A stretch of 64,000 nt of DNA from Paenibacillus paeoniae (GTDB taxonomy: Bacteria > Bacillota > Bacilli > Paenibacillales > Paenibacillaceae): contig NZ_QUBQ01000002.1 in assembly GCF_003388735.1 (NCBI RefSeq), positions 682,001-746,000 of the forward strand, read 5' to 3'. Under the pieces are notes generated by a model. It was not told where the DNA came from, ran no database searches, and saw nothing but the letters and a program-made list of their open reading frames with translations. Positions 8,811-17,071 of this stretch are shown here, piece by piece (position 1 is the first letter of the stretch; each line of letters starts with the position of its first letter). The position numbers and the translations under genes are program-made.

Positions 8811-8943
8811 CAATCATTCCCCTCCCATGACTGGTACATATCTAATGGCGCTTTATCCAAAAATAACGACAGTAGACTGGTGAAGCGTTGCAAGTCAACG
8901 TTCGGCGCCTGTTGGCGTCATTAAATCATTTGCATCTCGTCCG

Positions 8944-9342
8944 CTATACGTTGTTCTTATCTTTATTGTTTAATATATTGTCCTCAAGAACGGCAAACTT
9001 GTCGCCATATTCCCGAATAATATGGTGCTCACCCCAATTGCATAAAGCATCCAGTATGGTCCGGAGACTGTTGCCATATTCGCTAAGCTCATATTCAACC
9101 TTGGGAGGCACCTGGTTGTAGACAATCCGGTTCACGATGCCGTCATCCTCCAGTTCTCTTAGCTGCTGCGTCAGCATCTTTTGAGTAATGCCAGGCATAA
9201 GTCGTTTAAGATCGCTTGTCCGTCTCTTGCCATGCGTAAGATGGCATAAGATGACGCACTTCCACTTACCCCCAATGACCTCCAGCGTCGCTTCGACCGA
9301 TATATTATATTTTTTCTTAAGTGCCGCTTCTTTGGCCATCAT
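8944..9342 (-). CDS. HxlR-family transcriptional regulator
   Basis: 132 aa. A winged helix-turn-helix of the HxlR/YodB family with the typical opening VEATLEVIGGKWKCVILCHL, then LKRLMPGITQKMLTQQLRELEDDGIV and VEYELSEYGNSL. AAGGAGG precedes the ATG. It is divergent from an MFS transporter and aldo/keto reductase pair, the usual arrangement for HxlR regulators that sense electrophiles or drugs. A cysteine in the first helix region (KWKC) is where redox-sensing members such as YodB and HypR carry their sensor Cys, so thiol-based sensing is possible. Confidence 0.9.
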   Translation of the reverse strand: MMAKEAALKKKYNISVEATLEVIGGKWKCVILCHLTHGKRRTSDLKRLMPGITQKMLTQQLRELEDDGIVNRIVYNQVPPKVEYELSEYGNSLRTILDALCNWGEHHIIREYGDKFAVLEDNILNNKDKNNV

Positions 9343-9368
9343 CGCTTCCTCCTTGCCATACGCTATGG

Positions 9369-9406
9369 GTACTTTTCAGTGCCTATATTACTTAAAAGTA
9401 CGTACT
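9369..9406. promoter_or_regulatory. Candidate operator of the HxlR regulator
   Basis: GTACTTTT (9369-9376) and AAAAGTAC (9394-9401) form an inverted repeat, and the second arm runs into the perfect palindrome AGTACGTACT (9397-9406). Both lie in the 140-bp divergent region between the HxlR gene and the MFS gene. TACT/AGTA half-sites resemble those reported for YodB-type regulators. Confidence 0.55.
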
Positions 9407-9482
9407 GTTCAATTTGGTCTGTGTCATTGATAATAGCACTTACCGGCCGGATATCACAATACGACAGAGAAGGGGTCGACTC

Positions 9483-10694
9483 ATGACAACAGACAAAAAA
9501 AGAAGTACGCTGGCGCTGCTCGCTTTGGCTGTCAGCGCCTTTGCAATCGGAACAACCGAGTTTATCAGCGTGGGACTGCTTCCGCTCATTGCCGATGACC
9601 TTCATATATCCGTTACCACCGCTGGTCTAACCGTGACCCTATATGCGCTGGGCGTCATGTTCGGAGCACCGGTGCTCACGTCCATGACCTCTCAGGTTCC
9701 ACGGAAGACGCTGCTCTTCTGGATTATGATCGTATTTATCGCAGGGAATATACTCGCTGCCTTCGCAGGCAGCGTGGCTGTCCTGCTGACTGCCCGCATC
9801 ATATCGGCGCTGTCGCATGGTGTTTTTATGTCGATCGGCTCCACGATCGCTGCGGATCTCGTGCCGGAGAACCGCCGGGCAAGCGCGATTTCCATTATGT
9901 TCTCTGGCCTGACCATCGCCACCGTAACCGGCGTGCCGCTCGGCACCTTCATCGGCCAGCAGCTTGGCTGGCGCGCCGCATTCGTCGCAATCGTCGCTGT
10001 CGGCTTGGTCGCACTTTTCGCGAATATGCTGCTAGTGCCTTCCAACCTTCAGAAAGGGGTTAAAGTTCGTCTCGGAGACCAATGGAAGCTGGTGACGAAT
10101 GGTCGGCTGCTCCTTGCCTTTGCAATTACAGCGTTAGGCTACGGAGGAACGTTTGTCGTCTTTACCTATTTATCTCCTCTGCTTCATGATATTACAGGAT
10201 TCAACGAGGGGACTGTGGCTGTTTTACTGCTGCTGTACGGTATCGCCATTGCCATCGGCAACATCATCGGTGGCAAAGCGGCCAACCGCAAGCCGACTCA
10301 AGCGCTATTCTATATGTTCGCCATTCAGGCGGTCGTTCTGGTTATCCTGGCATTTACCGCACCATACAAGGTCGCCGGGCTGATCACCATATTTTTTATG
10401 GGCTTGTTCGCCTTTATGAACGTTCCCGGGCTGCAAGTATATGTCGTGATGCTCGCCGAGCGATTCGCCCCGGAAGGGAAAGACGTAGCTTCCGCAGTCA
10501 ATATCGCCGCCTTTAACGCCGGTATTGCAATCGGCGCTTACTTGGGGGGCATCATTACCGATTCCATCGGCTTGATCCATACTACATGGATCGGAGCCAT
10601 CATGGTGGGAGCCGCCGTCTTGCTGACGGGCTGGGCCCGTGTGCTGGACAAACGGGATGAAGGCACTGTGTCTGCATCCCAACAAGTAGCGTAA
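9483..10694 (+). CDS. MFS transporter (sugar/drug efflux type)
   Basis: 403 aa from the ATG at 9483, preceded by AGAAGGGG. Twelve hydrophobic helices. The N-terminus (FAIGTTEFISVGLLPLIADDL) and GAPVLTSM...PRKTLL between helices 2 and 3 are typical of the AraJ/YdhP/NepI group of proton-coupled exporters of drugs, arabinose-like sugars or nucleosides. The AKR gene follows after 62 nt in the same direction, so the two are probably cotranscribed. Control by the divergent HxlR protein is inferred from position. The substrate cannot be read from sequence. Confidence 0.88.
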   Translation: MTTDKKRSTLALLALAVSAFAIGTTEFISVGLLPLIADDLHISVTTAGLTVTLYALGVMFGAPVLTSMTSQVPRKTLLFWIMIVFIAGNILAAFAGSVAVLLTARIISALSHGVFMSIGSTIAADLVPENRRASAISIMFSGLTIATVTGVPLGTFIGQQLGWRAAFVAIVAVGLVALFANMLLVPSNLQKGVKVRLGDQWKLVTNGRLLLAFAITALGYGGTFVVFTYLSPLLHDITGFNEGTVAVLLLLYGIAIAIGNIIGGKAANRKPTQALFYMFAIQAVVLVILAFTAPYKVAGLITIFFMGLFAFMNVPGLQVYVVMLAERFAPEGKDVASAVNIAAFNAGIAIGAYLGGIITDSIGLIHTTWIGAIMVGAAVLLTGWARVLDKRDEGTVSASQQVA

Positions 10695-10756
10695 AGCTAA
10701 CAAATCACCCTATCTATCATTACTTTTAACCAACTAAACCCTATTGGAGGACTATC

Positions 10757-11602
10757 ATGATGTTGAATCATTTGCAAGATACTGTTACTTTGCACAATGG
10801 CGTAGCTATGCCGGGCTTTGGACTTGGCGTATTTAAGGTGGAAGAAGGTCCGACGGTCGTTCAAGCGGTGAAGGCAGCTATCGCGAATGGCTACCGAAGC
10901 ATCGATACAGCTGCGATCTATGGCAACGAACAAACCGTAGGCCAAGGCATCCAAGAAGCGTTGGCAGAAAACCATCTGACTAGAGAAGACATCTTCGTGA
11001 CATCCAAGGTGTGGAATGCAGATCTGGGTTACGAAGCAACCTTGGCCGCTTACGAGACGAGCCTTCAGAAGCTTGGGCTCGACTACCTTGATCTCTACCT
11101 CATTCACTGGCCTGTACAAGGTAAATATAAAGACGCATGGAGAGCTCTAGAGACCCTATATGAAGCTGGCAAAGTGAAAGCCATCGGCGTCAGCAACTTC
11201 CAGATCCATCATCTTCAGGATGTGATAGCTGATGCAAAGATCAAGCCGATGGTCAATCAAGTGGAGCTTCATCCGCGTCTAACACAGAAGGAACTGCTGA
11301 ACTTTACGAGAGAGCAGGGCATTCAGCTCGAGGCATGGTCGCCGCTTATGCAAGGTGAGCTGCTGGGTAACGAAGTATTGTCGGAAATCGGAGCGAAATA
11401 CGGCAAGTCGGTGGCGCAAGTTATTTTGCGCTGGGATGTACAACATGGCATCGTCACGATTCCAAAATCGATCAAGGAGCATCGCATCATCGAAAATGCC
11501 TCCATCTTTGACTTCGAGCTGAGCCCTGAAGATATGGAGCGCATTGACGCGCTGAACGAGAATCGCCGCGTGGGTCCAGACCCTGACAACTTTGACTTCT
11601 AA
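10757..11602 (+). CDS. Aldo/keto reductase (AKR5-like)
   Basis: 281 aa. NADPH-dependent reductase of small aldehydes and ketones. Visible motifs are [25 protein letters not shown] (catalytic Asp and Tyr), [12 protein letters not shown] (catalytic Lys), LIHWP (catalytic His), the signature [14 protein letters not shown], and the nucleotide-binding end [24 protein letters not shown] precedes two tandem ATGs at 10757 and 10760. Pairing with an exporter and an HxlR regulator suggests a stress-inducible unit that detoxifies reactive carbonyls. Confidence 0.93.
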   Translation: MMLNHLQDTVTLHNGVAMPGFGLGVFKVEEGPTVVQAVKAAIANGYRSIDTAAIYGNEQTVGQGIQEALAENHLTREDIFVTSKVWNADLGYEATLAAYETSLQKLGLDYLDLYLIHWPVQGKYKDAWRALETLYEAGKVKAIGVSNFQIHHLQDVIADAKIKPMVNQVELHPRLTQKELLNFTREQGIQLEAWSPLMQGELLGNEVLSEIGAKYGKSVAQVILRWDVQHGIVTIPKSIKEHRIIENASIFDFELSPEDMERIDALNENRRVGPDPDNFDF

Positions 11603-11640
11603 TCCGAGACTACTCAAAGCAATATCCTTTTATAAAGGCA

Positions 11641-11676
11641 AATGGCCGCTTCCTGATCGATCAGGAAGCGGCCATT
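11641..11676. terminator. Bidirectional terminator, perfect 36-bp palindrome
   Basis: AATGGCCGCTTCCTGATC followed by its exact reverse complement, between the convergent AKR and glycerophosphodiesterase genes. It can form an 18-bp hairpin in either transcript. Confidence 0.75.
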
Positions 11677-11680
11677 GTTG

Positions 11681-13453
11681 TCACAAGTTAAACTCCACTA
11701 TCGACTGCGCCATCACAGGATAGTCGGTAATGATGCCATCGATCTGGAATTTCAACACTTCCTTCATATTGCGCCTCGTGTTGACCGTCCACACCCACAC
11801 CTCGCGTCCGGAGGCATGCGCTTGCTTTACCAGTTGATCCGTCAGCATGACTTGCTCAATCGTGTAGAAGTCTACGTCCAGCGCGGACAGATTGCCCAGC
11901 GCAAAATATAAGATCTGGCCGATCTTAATATCCGGCGCAAGCTCTCGAATCAGCTTCAGCGAGTAGCTATCAAAGGACTGGATGTAGACCTCCCCCTCCA
12001 TCCCATAAGCCTGGACCAGACTGACTACCTCCCTGACAAGCTCGTCGCCCGGCCCGTAAGGCTTCAAGTCAAGCAGCAGCTTAATGCGTCCTTGCGCCTC
12101 CGCCAGCGCGTAAGCCAGCGTCGGGATAGGGATGGATTCCATGTGCTCATCCTGCCCGATAGCGAGGCGGCTTAGCTCCTCGTAGGTCAGGTCGGACACG
12201 CGGTGGGACACGCCAGCCATCCGGCGCAGATTATAATCATGATGCAGCACGGCTATGCCGTCTTTGGTCAATTGCACGTCTACTTCTACCGACTGAATCC
12301 CCTTGTCGATCGCAGCGATAATGGAAGGAATCGAGTTCTCCGGGGCGCTCTCCGCATCGCCGCGATGAGCCGAGATCAGTACATTCCACTTCGCGTAGAC
12401 GAGACTGTCATTAGCTCTAATCCCTACAAATACAGCCAATCCGATATAGATCACCGCAAGGGATGCATAGATAAGATTCGTCCGTTTCCTTCCCTTTAGA
12501 AGGGATACGATTCGCTGCTCCAGCCTGCCCAGCCTGCTCCGATAGATATGCAGGCGATCCTTAGGCTTCCCTCCTTTGGTATGGCCAAAAGAATAGAACA
12601 GGCGCGTCAAGAAGATGATGTTGATCGGCATAAGCAACAGCGCAAACATATAAGTCAGTATCGTAGACAACGTCAAGGAATAGTGATTCGAAAACGCCTT
12701 AAGCACGTTCATATCCATCCACGCCGGCAAATAAGAGAGCGACGAAATGACCAGAAAACCGGTGCCGAATACGACCGCATTCAGCACGAACAGCCAAAAG
12801 AAGAGCTGGAGCCTTCTCCCCCGTGTCAAAGCCTGACTGCTGCGGATCGCTTCCGTAATAGACTTGCCGTCCAGCACGATAAAATGGAGTACAAATATCC
12901 ACCGCAGCACAGTGTAAAGTACAACTGCAAGCAACAGCACATAGACGATGGTCATCGTATAGGAAGCGTCTAGCACTCTGCTCTGCATGAAGATCGGAAA
13001 ATTAAAAAGCGCATAAAAAGAAGCCGATAAGGGCGAATCGATAAAGGGGATCAAAATCAGCAGGAAGACGAACAACTGGATAATACCGAAGCCAAGCAGC
13101 CTCGGTGTCTGGCGCAGCGTGGTCAAGAGCGCATCCGCGATATTGACCTGCTTGCCGAAGTACCGTTGCTGAACGAGAATGACGAGGACGCACAATTCGA
13201 TGAACAGCGCAAAAGAAGCGACCAGGCCAATCATGATAAGCCCGAGCACTCCTTCGTAGGTGTAGCCCAGCCGGTATACCTCGCTGTTGAGCAGCGAGCC
13301 AGAGCCGACTACGGTTAATATTCGGTTGAAGATAAACGTAATAACAGGAATGATAATGACGCTCGTAAGCAGCATGTACAAGTATTCAAAGAGCAGCAGC
13401 TTAGTATAGGAAGTGCGGAAATCGCGAATACTTCTGCCGAGCAACCTGAGCAT
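11681..13453 (-). CDS. Membrane glycerophosphoryl diester phosphodiesterase
   Basis: 590 aa. Residues 1-355 are a membrane domain with about seven hydrophobic helices, then a basic segment and one more helix. Residues about 360-588 form the GDPD domain: ISAHRGDAESAPENS, VEVDVQLTKDGIAVLHHD (metal and catalytic Glu, Asp and His), LLLDLKP, VWVWTVNT and GIITDYP. The domain hydrolyses glycerophosphodiesters to sn-glycerol 3-phosphate and an alcohol. The fused membrane portion suggests lipid or lipoteichoic-acid-derived substrates. It is monocistronic and ends at the palindromic terminator. Confidence 0.9.
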   Translation of the reverse strand: MLRLLGRSIRDFRTSYTKLLLFEYLYMLLTSVIIIPVITFIFNRILTVVGSGSLLNSEVYRLGYTYEGVLGLIMIGLVASFALFIELCVLVILVQQRYFGKQVNIADALLTTLRQTPRLLGFGIIQLFVFLLILIPFIDSPLSASFYALFNFPIFMQSRVLDASYTMTIVYVLLLAVVLYTVLRWIFVLHFIVLDGKSITEAIRSSQALTRGRRLQLFFWLFVLNAVVFGTGFLVISSLSYLPAWMDMNVLKAFSNHYSLTLSTILTYMFALLLMPINIIFLTRLFYSFGHTKGGKPKDRLHIYRSRLGRLEQRIVSLLKGRKRTNLIYASLAVIYIGLAVFVGIRANDSLVYAKWNVLISAHRGDAESAPENSIPSIIAAIDKGIQSVEVDVQLTKDGIAVLHHDYNLRRMAGVSHRVSDLTYEELSRLAIGQDEHMESIPIPTLAYALAEAQGRIKLLLDLKPYGPGDELVREVVSLVQAYGMEGEVYIQSFDSYSLKLIRELAPDIKIGQILYFALGNLSALDVDFYTIEQVMLTDQLVKQAHASGREVWVWTVNTRRNMKEVLKFQIDGIITDYPVMAQSIVEFNL

Positions 13454-13532
13454 GTGAATTCATCCTATCTGTGGAAGATGGTTACATACCCATTATACCC
13501 TCCAAGCCGCCGCTCCTTGAAGTGATTTTTCA

Positions 13533-14633
13533 TTAACGTACAGATTCAGTCTTGCCCGCGCCTACTTCGCGAGTCCAGCCGAACGGGTCCTCTACCGTTC
13601 CGTACTGAATGCCCGTAAGCGTATCGTACAGCTTGTTCGTCAACTCGCCTGTCCGGCCCTCGCCGATAACAAGCTTCTGACCGCCCCAGTTCACTTCGCC
13701 AATCGGAGAAATAACGGCAGCCGTTCCTGTGCCGAATGCTTCCTCCAGCAAGCCTTGCTCGGCCGCCTCATAAATTTCGTCGATGGACAATCTTCTTTCC
13801 TCTACCGAGATGCCCCAGTGCTTCAATAATTGAAGAACGGAGTTGCGCGTAATACCAGCCAAGATGCTGCCATTCAGCGCCGGAGTAATGACCTTGCCGC
13901 CGATCTTGAAGAACACGTTCATGCTGCCGACTTCTTCAATGTACTTGTGCTCTGCGCCGTCCAGCCATAGCACTTGCGTATAGCCCTGCTCCTTCGCGAT
14001 CTGCTGGGATTTCAAAGCTGCGGCATAGTTGCCGGCTGTCTTCGCCTCACCCACACCACCGACCATCGCGCGAACATAATCGGACTCTACGTAAATTTTC
14101 ACGGGATTCATGCCTTCCGGATAGTACGCTCCCACCGGAGACATGATGATAATAAATTGATAGTTCTCAGAGGGAGCGACGCCCAGCGTTGCTTGGGTAG
14201 CGAACACATAGGGGCGGATATAGAGCGATGTGCCAGGCTCCGTCGGAACCCAATCGGCATCGACTTCGATCAGTCGCTCGAGTGCAGTAATAGCGGTATC
14301 AATATCAAGCTCAGGCACACTCATACGATCGTTGGAACGATTCATGCGGGCAAAGTTATCGCGAGGGCGGAATAAGCGAATCCGGCCATCAGCGGTCTTG
14401 TATGCCTTCAGCCCTTCGAAGATCGTTTGACCGTAATGAAAGACTTTGGCAGCGGGGTCCAACACGATCGGCTGGTACGGAACAATACGCGGATTATGCC
14501 ACTCCTGCTCCACGCTGTAGTCCAGTATAAACATATGATCCGTGAAATGAATGCCGAAGCCAAGCCCATCCTGCGGCGGCTTTGCTTTCTTCTGTAGTGT
14601 CGTTTCAACGGCTATCGATTGGCTTTGAATCAT
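13533..14633 (-). CDS. ilvE: Branched-chain amino acid aminotransferase
   Basis: 366 aa from the ATG at 14633, preceded by GAAGGAG; a longer frame to 14657 contains that ribosome binding site. PLP fold-type IV enzyme that transfers amino groups between glutamate and branched-chain 2-oxoacids. Motifs are FHYGQTIFEGLKAYK, LYIRPYVFAT, GEAKTAGNYAAAL with the PLP Lys, EEVGSMNVFF with the Glu that binds the cofactor ring, GSILAGITRNSVL, and AFGTGTAAVISPIGEV. It is divergent from a LysR regulator, with a palindrome between them. The length fits the IlvE II (YbgE/BcaP-like) group. Confidence 0.94.
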   Translation of the reverse strand: MIQSQSIAVETTLQKKAKPPQDGLGFGIHFTDHMFILDYSVEQEWHNPRIVPYQPIVLDPAAKVFHYGQTIFEGLKAYKTADGRIRLFRPRDNFARMNRSNDRMSVPELDIDTAITALERLIEVDADWVPTEPGTSLYIRPYVFATQATLGVAPSENYQFIIIMSPVGAYYPEGMNPVKIYVESDYVRAMVGGVGEAKTAGNYAAALKSQQIAKEQGYTQVLWLDGAEHKYIEEVGSMNVFFKIGGKVITPALNGSILAGITRNSVLQLLKHWGISVEERRLSIDEIYEAAEQGLLEEAFGTGTAAVISPIGEVNWGGQKLVIGEGRTGELTNKLYDTLTGIQYGTVEDPFGWTREVGAGKTESVR

Positions 14634-14720
14634 GAGAGTCCAACTCCTTCGTTCCATACATTGTGATTGAATACTACCATCTTCTGAGGTATATATAAAA
14701 TATCTAAACTATTCATCATC

Positions 14721-14737
14721 CATACCTTTAGAGTATG
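14721..14737. promoter_or_regulatory. Candidate LysR operator between ilvE and the LysR gene
   Basis: CATAC-CTTTAGA-GTATG is a perfect 5-bp inverted repeat with a 7-nt spacer; it contains the ATAC-N7-GTAT form expected of T-N11-A LysR boxes. It ends just before the ribosome binding site of the LysR gene. Confidence 0.5.
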
Positions 14738-14755
14738 TTAAAGGAGAGCATGACG

Positions 14756-15655
14756 ATGGACATCCGGCAATTGAAATATTTCCTCGCGATCGCGCAGGAA
14801 AAGCAAATTACACGCGCAGCAAAACTGCTGCATATGGAGCAGCCTCCCTTGAGCAGACAGCTTATGCTGATGGAGGAGGAGCTTGGGACCCAATTGTTCG
14901 AGCGCAGTCGCAAGCAGCTTACGCTGACCGCTGCCGGAGAAGTGCTCCAGGAGCGCGCGGAACAGCTGCTGCTGCAGCTCGACGAGACCATAAAGGAAGT
15001 AAAGGAGATCGAATCCGGCGTGCGCGGCACTCTATCGATCGGTGCCGTCGTATCCTGCGTCTCCATTCTGCCGAAGCCAATCCAGCTGCTGCGTGAGACC
15101 TATCCTCAAATCACCTTCAAAATCTCTGAAGGCGACCACTTTATTATGGGGCAACTGCTGGAGAAACGATCGGTAGAGCTGGTCATCTCGCGGCTTCCGT
15201 TCGAAACGAATATTTTGCCAGGCAAATTAGAGGTTCTTCCGCTGCCATCCGATCCCTACGTAGCCCTTATGCCATCTTCGTGGGCTCCGTCTATCGAGGA
15301 CAAAAGCATCAGCATGGAAGAGCTTGCGACCTATCCTCTGCTGACACTAAAGACGGACAAGACCACGCGCATGCATGAACAGGTGGTCAATGAGTTCAGA
15401 CGTCATGGCATCGAGCCTACGATCATATGCGAATGCTCCAGCGTCGCTATTATTATGTCGCTCGTCGCCGCCGGGATCGGAGCCACCGTCTTCCCGAAAT
15501 CCACGCTGTCTTCGTTTCCTCTGGAAACTGTGACAATGCTCGCTATACGCGATGCCGATTTCCAATCCGAAGTAGGCATTCTATGGCTGAAAGATCAGCG
15601 CTTATCGAGGCGCGCCCAACATTTTATCGAATGTTTTCTGTCGGTGGAATCATGA
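14756..15655 (+). CDS. LysR-family transcriptional regulator
   Basis: 300 aa from the ATG at 14756. AAAGGAG at 14740-14746 gives 9-nt spacing, while ATGs at 14735 and 14750 are less well placed. The N-terminal winged HTH has the family form MDIRQLKYFLAIAQEK, TRAAKLLHMEQPPLSRQL and LEEELGTQLFERS-like sequence. The C-terminal effector-binding domain covers about 88-295. It is divergent from ilvE, so control of ilvE and of itself is likely though not shown. The stop codon overlaps the ATG of a decayed VOC gene (ATGA). Confidence 0.9.
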   Translation: MDIRQLKYFLAIAQEKQITRAAKLLHMEQPPLSRQLMLMEEELGTQLFERSRKQLTLTAAGEVLQERAEQLLLQLDETIKEVKEIESGVRGTLSIGAVVSCVSILPKPIQLLRETYPQITFKISEGDHFIMGQLLEKRSVELVISRLPFETNILPGKLEVLPLPSDPYVALMPSSWAPSIEDKSISMEELATYPLLTLKTDKTTRMHEQVVNEFRRHGIEPTIICECSSVAIIMSLVAAGIGATVFPKSTLSSFPLETVTMLAIRDADFQSEVGILWLKDQRLSRRAQHFIECFLSVES

Positions 15656-16060
15656 GTAGTCAAGTCACTCTATTACTATACTAAGTTTAACAGGTATAAC
15701 GTCTGGATCAAAGAGATACATAATAGCAATCGGTAAGAAAGATAAACCAATGCCAATTGTGCTGAAGAAATATTTTCACCTGGATGGTCCTATCTTACCG
15801 TTGCACCAAGCCCTAACAACGAGACGGTACTTGAATTAGTTAAGGCAGACACTCCCGAGAGAGAGGCGCTCATCGGAAGACAGGCTGCCGATCAAGTTCA
15901 TATCATGTTCGCATCGGATGATATCGATGCCGATTACCGGCGTTTGAAGGAACGCGGCGTGAACTTCCATGGACAACCACAATCTGTTCCCGGCGGCAGA
16001 GGTGTAGGATTCCAGGATTTATACGGAAATCTGTTCGATTTATATCAATCCGACAAATAA
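15652..16060 (+). pseudogene. Decayed VOC/glyoxalase-family gene
   Basis: The ATG at 15652 overlaps the LysR stop and starts MSSQVTLLLY, a normal VOC (glyoxalase/bleomycin-resistance) N-terminus. Several stops follow within 60 nt. From about 15777 an open segment reads like a VOC C-terminal half: PGWSYLTVAPSPNNETVLEL, DDIDADYRRLKERGV and GFQDLYGNLFDLYQSDK before TAA at 16058. The middle is frameshifted and probably deleted, since an intact protein would be about 125-140 aa. The 4-nt overlap suggests the gene was once cotranslated with the LysR regulator. Confidence 0.75.
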
Positions 16061-16061
16061 A

Positions 16062-16086
16062 AAAACCAGTGGCGTTCACTGGTTTT
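16062..16086. terminator. Bidirectional intrinsic terminator
   Basis: AAAACCAGTG-GCGTT-CACTGGTTTT lies between the VOC pseudogene and the convergent AraC gene and overlaps the end of the AraC coding region. Confidence 0.75.
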
Positions 16087-16963
16087 GCACCGGTTGCTTG
16101 CGCGAAGCCTTCGGCGTCATGCCGACATGCTTCTTGAATAGCCGATTGAAATTGGTGAGCGAGCGGAAGCCGCATTCCATGGCGACATCGGTCACCTTCA
16201 TACCGCCTCCCTCCAGCATCGCCACCGCCTGCTCCAGCCGAATATGGATGAGGTACAGCAGAGGAGGAATACCGACAGCCCGCTTGAAGATTTCGCTGAA
16301 GCGTGACGGGCTTAAGTACACCAAGGCGGCAAGCTCCTCCAGCGTCCAGGGGTGGGAAAAGTTGTTCTCCATCGTCATTATAACCTGACGCATCTTCTCC
16401 AGTTGCTGCTCACTAATGCTGGGCTCCTGCAGGAGAGCGCCAACAGCCCGGCATTCCCGATTAACGGTGGCAAGAAATCGAAGCAGCAGCGAATAGACAA
16501 TCGATCCGTAAGAGCGCTGCTCCCGTTCATGCTCTTGCTGAAGCTCCATCAGAATACTGCGCAGCTTGCCCATGGACGGATGCTCGCGGTCAATTAAATT
16601 CGAAAAACATTTGCCGACATCCCGGAATGGGCTAAGCAGCTCAGGGTCGAATCTGAGATTGCGGACGAACCAGGTAGGATCGAATGTAATAACCGTCATA
16701 ACAAGATCTTTGCTTTCGTAGGCACAGTGCAGATCGTTGGAATTGATTAGCAGGATATCCCCCTGCTGAAATTCATACTTCTGTCCGTTAATCATGTAGT
16801 AGCCCGTTCCGGACTTAATATAATTAATCTCCAGCACGTCATGCCAATGCAGCTTCTGATACAGATGCGTTACGCCAATCGTATCAATGACGAATACAGG
16901 ATAGTTTTTGTCCAAAATCACTTTTTCCTTCGGAATAGCTTCTTCCCTCATAATCGCTGGCAT
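16076..16963 (-). CDS. AraC-family transcriptional regulator with cupin sensor
   Basis: 295 aa from the ATG at 16963, preceded by GGGGG; a longer frame reaches 17017. The N-terminal cupin-like domain (about 25-110) has LHWHDVLEINYIKSGTGYYMINGQKYEFQQGDILLI-type strands. The C-terminal double HTH of AraC type (about 190-290) has SHPWTLEELAALVYLSPSRFS, FKRAVGIPPLLYLIHIRLEQA and VTDVAMECGFRSLTNFNRLF. This layout is usual for regulators of carbohydrate use. It lies directly upstream of the two GH16 genes on the same strand and is a candidate activator of them. The last 10 nt lie inside the terminator hairpin. Confidence 0.9.
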   Translation of the reverse strand: MPAIMREEAIPKEKVILDKNYPVFVIDTIGVTHLYQKLHWHDVLEINYIKSGTGYYMINGQKYEFQQGDILLINSNDLHCAYESKDLVMTVITFDPTWFVRNLRFDPELLSPFRDVGKCFSNLIDREHPSMGKLRSILMELQQEHEREQRSYGSIVYSLLLRFLATVNRECRAVGALLQEPSISEQQLEKMRQVIMTMENNFSHPWTLEELAALVYLSPSRFSEIFKRAVGIPPLLYLIHIRLEQAVAMLEGGGMKVTDVAMECGFRSLTNFNRLFKKHVGMTPKASRKQPVQNQ

Positions 16964-17071
16964 CGCAAGTCCCCCGTCTTTCGTCTCTTCTAACAGGAAC
17001 AGCTGCCCCGGCCACAATCTGGGGCAAGGACAGCTTTATGACACAATCAGATGCGAATTTAACTCACTTCA

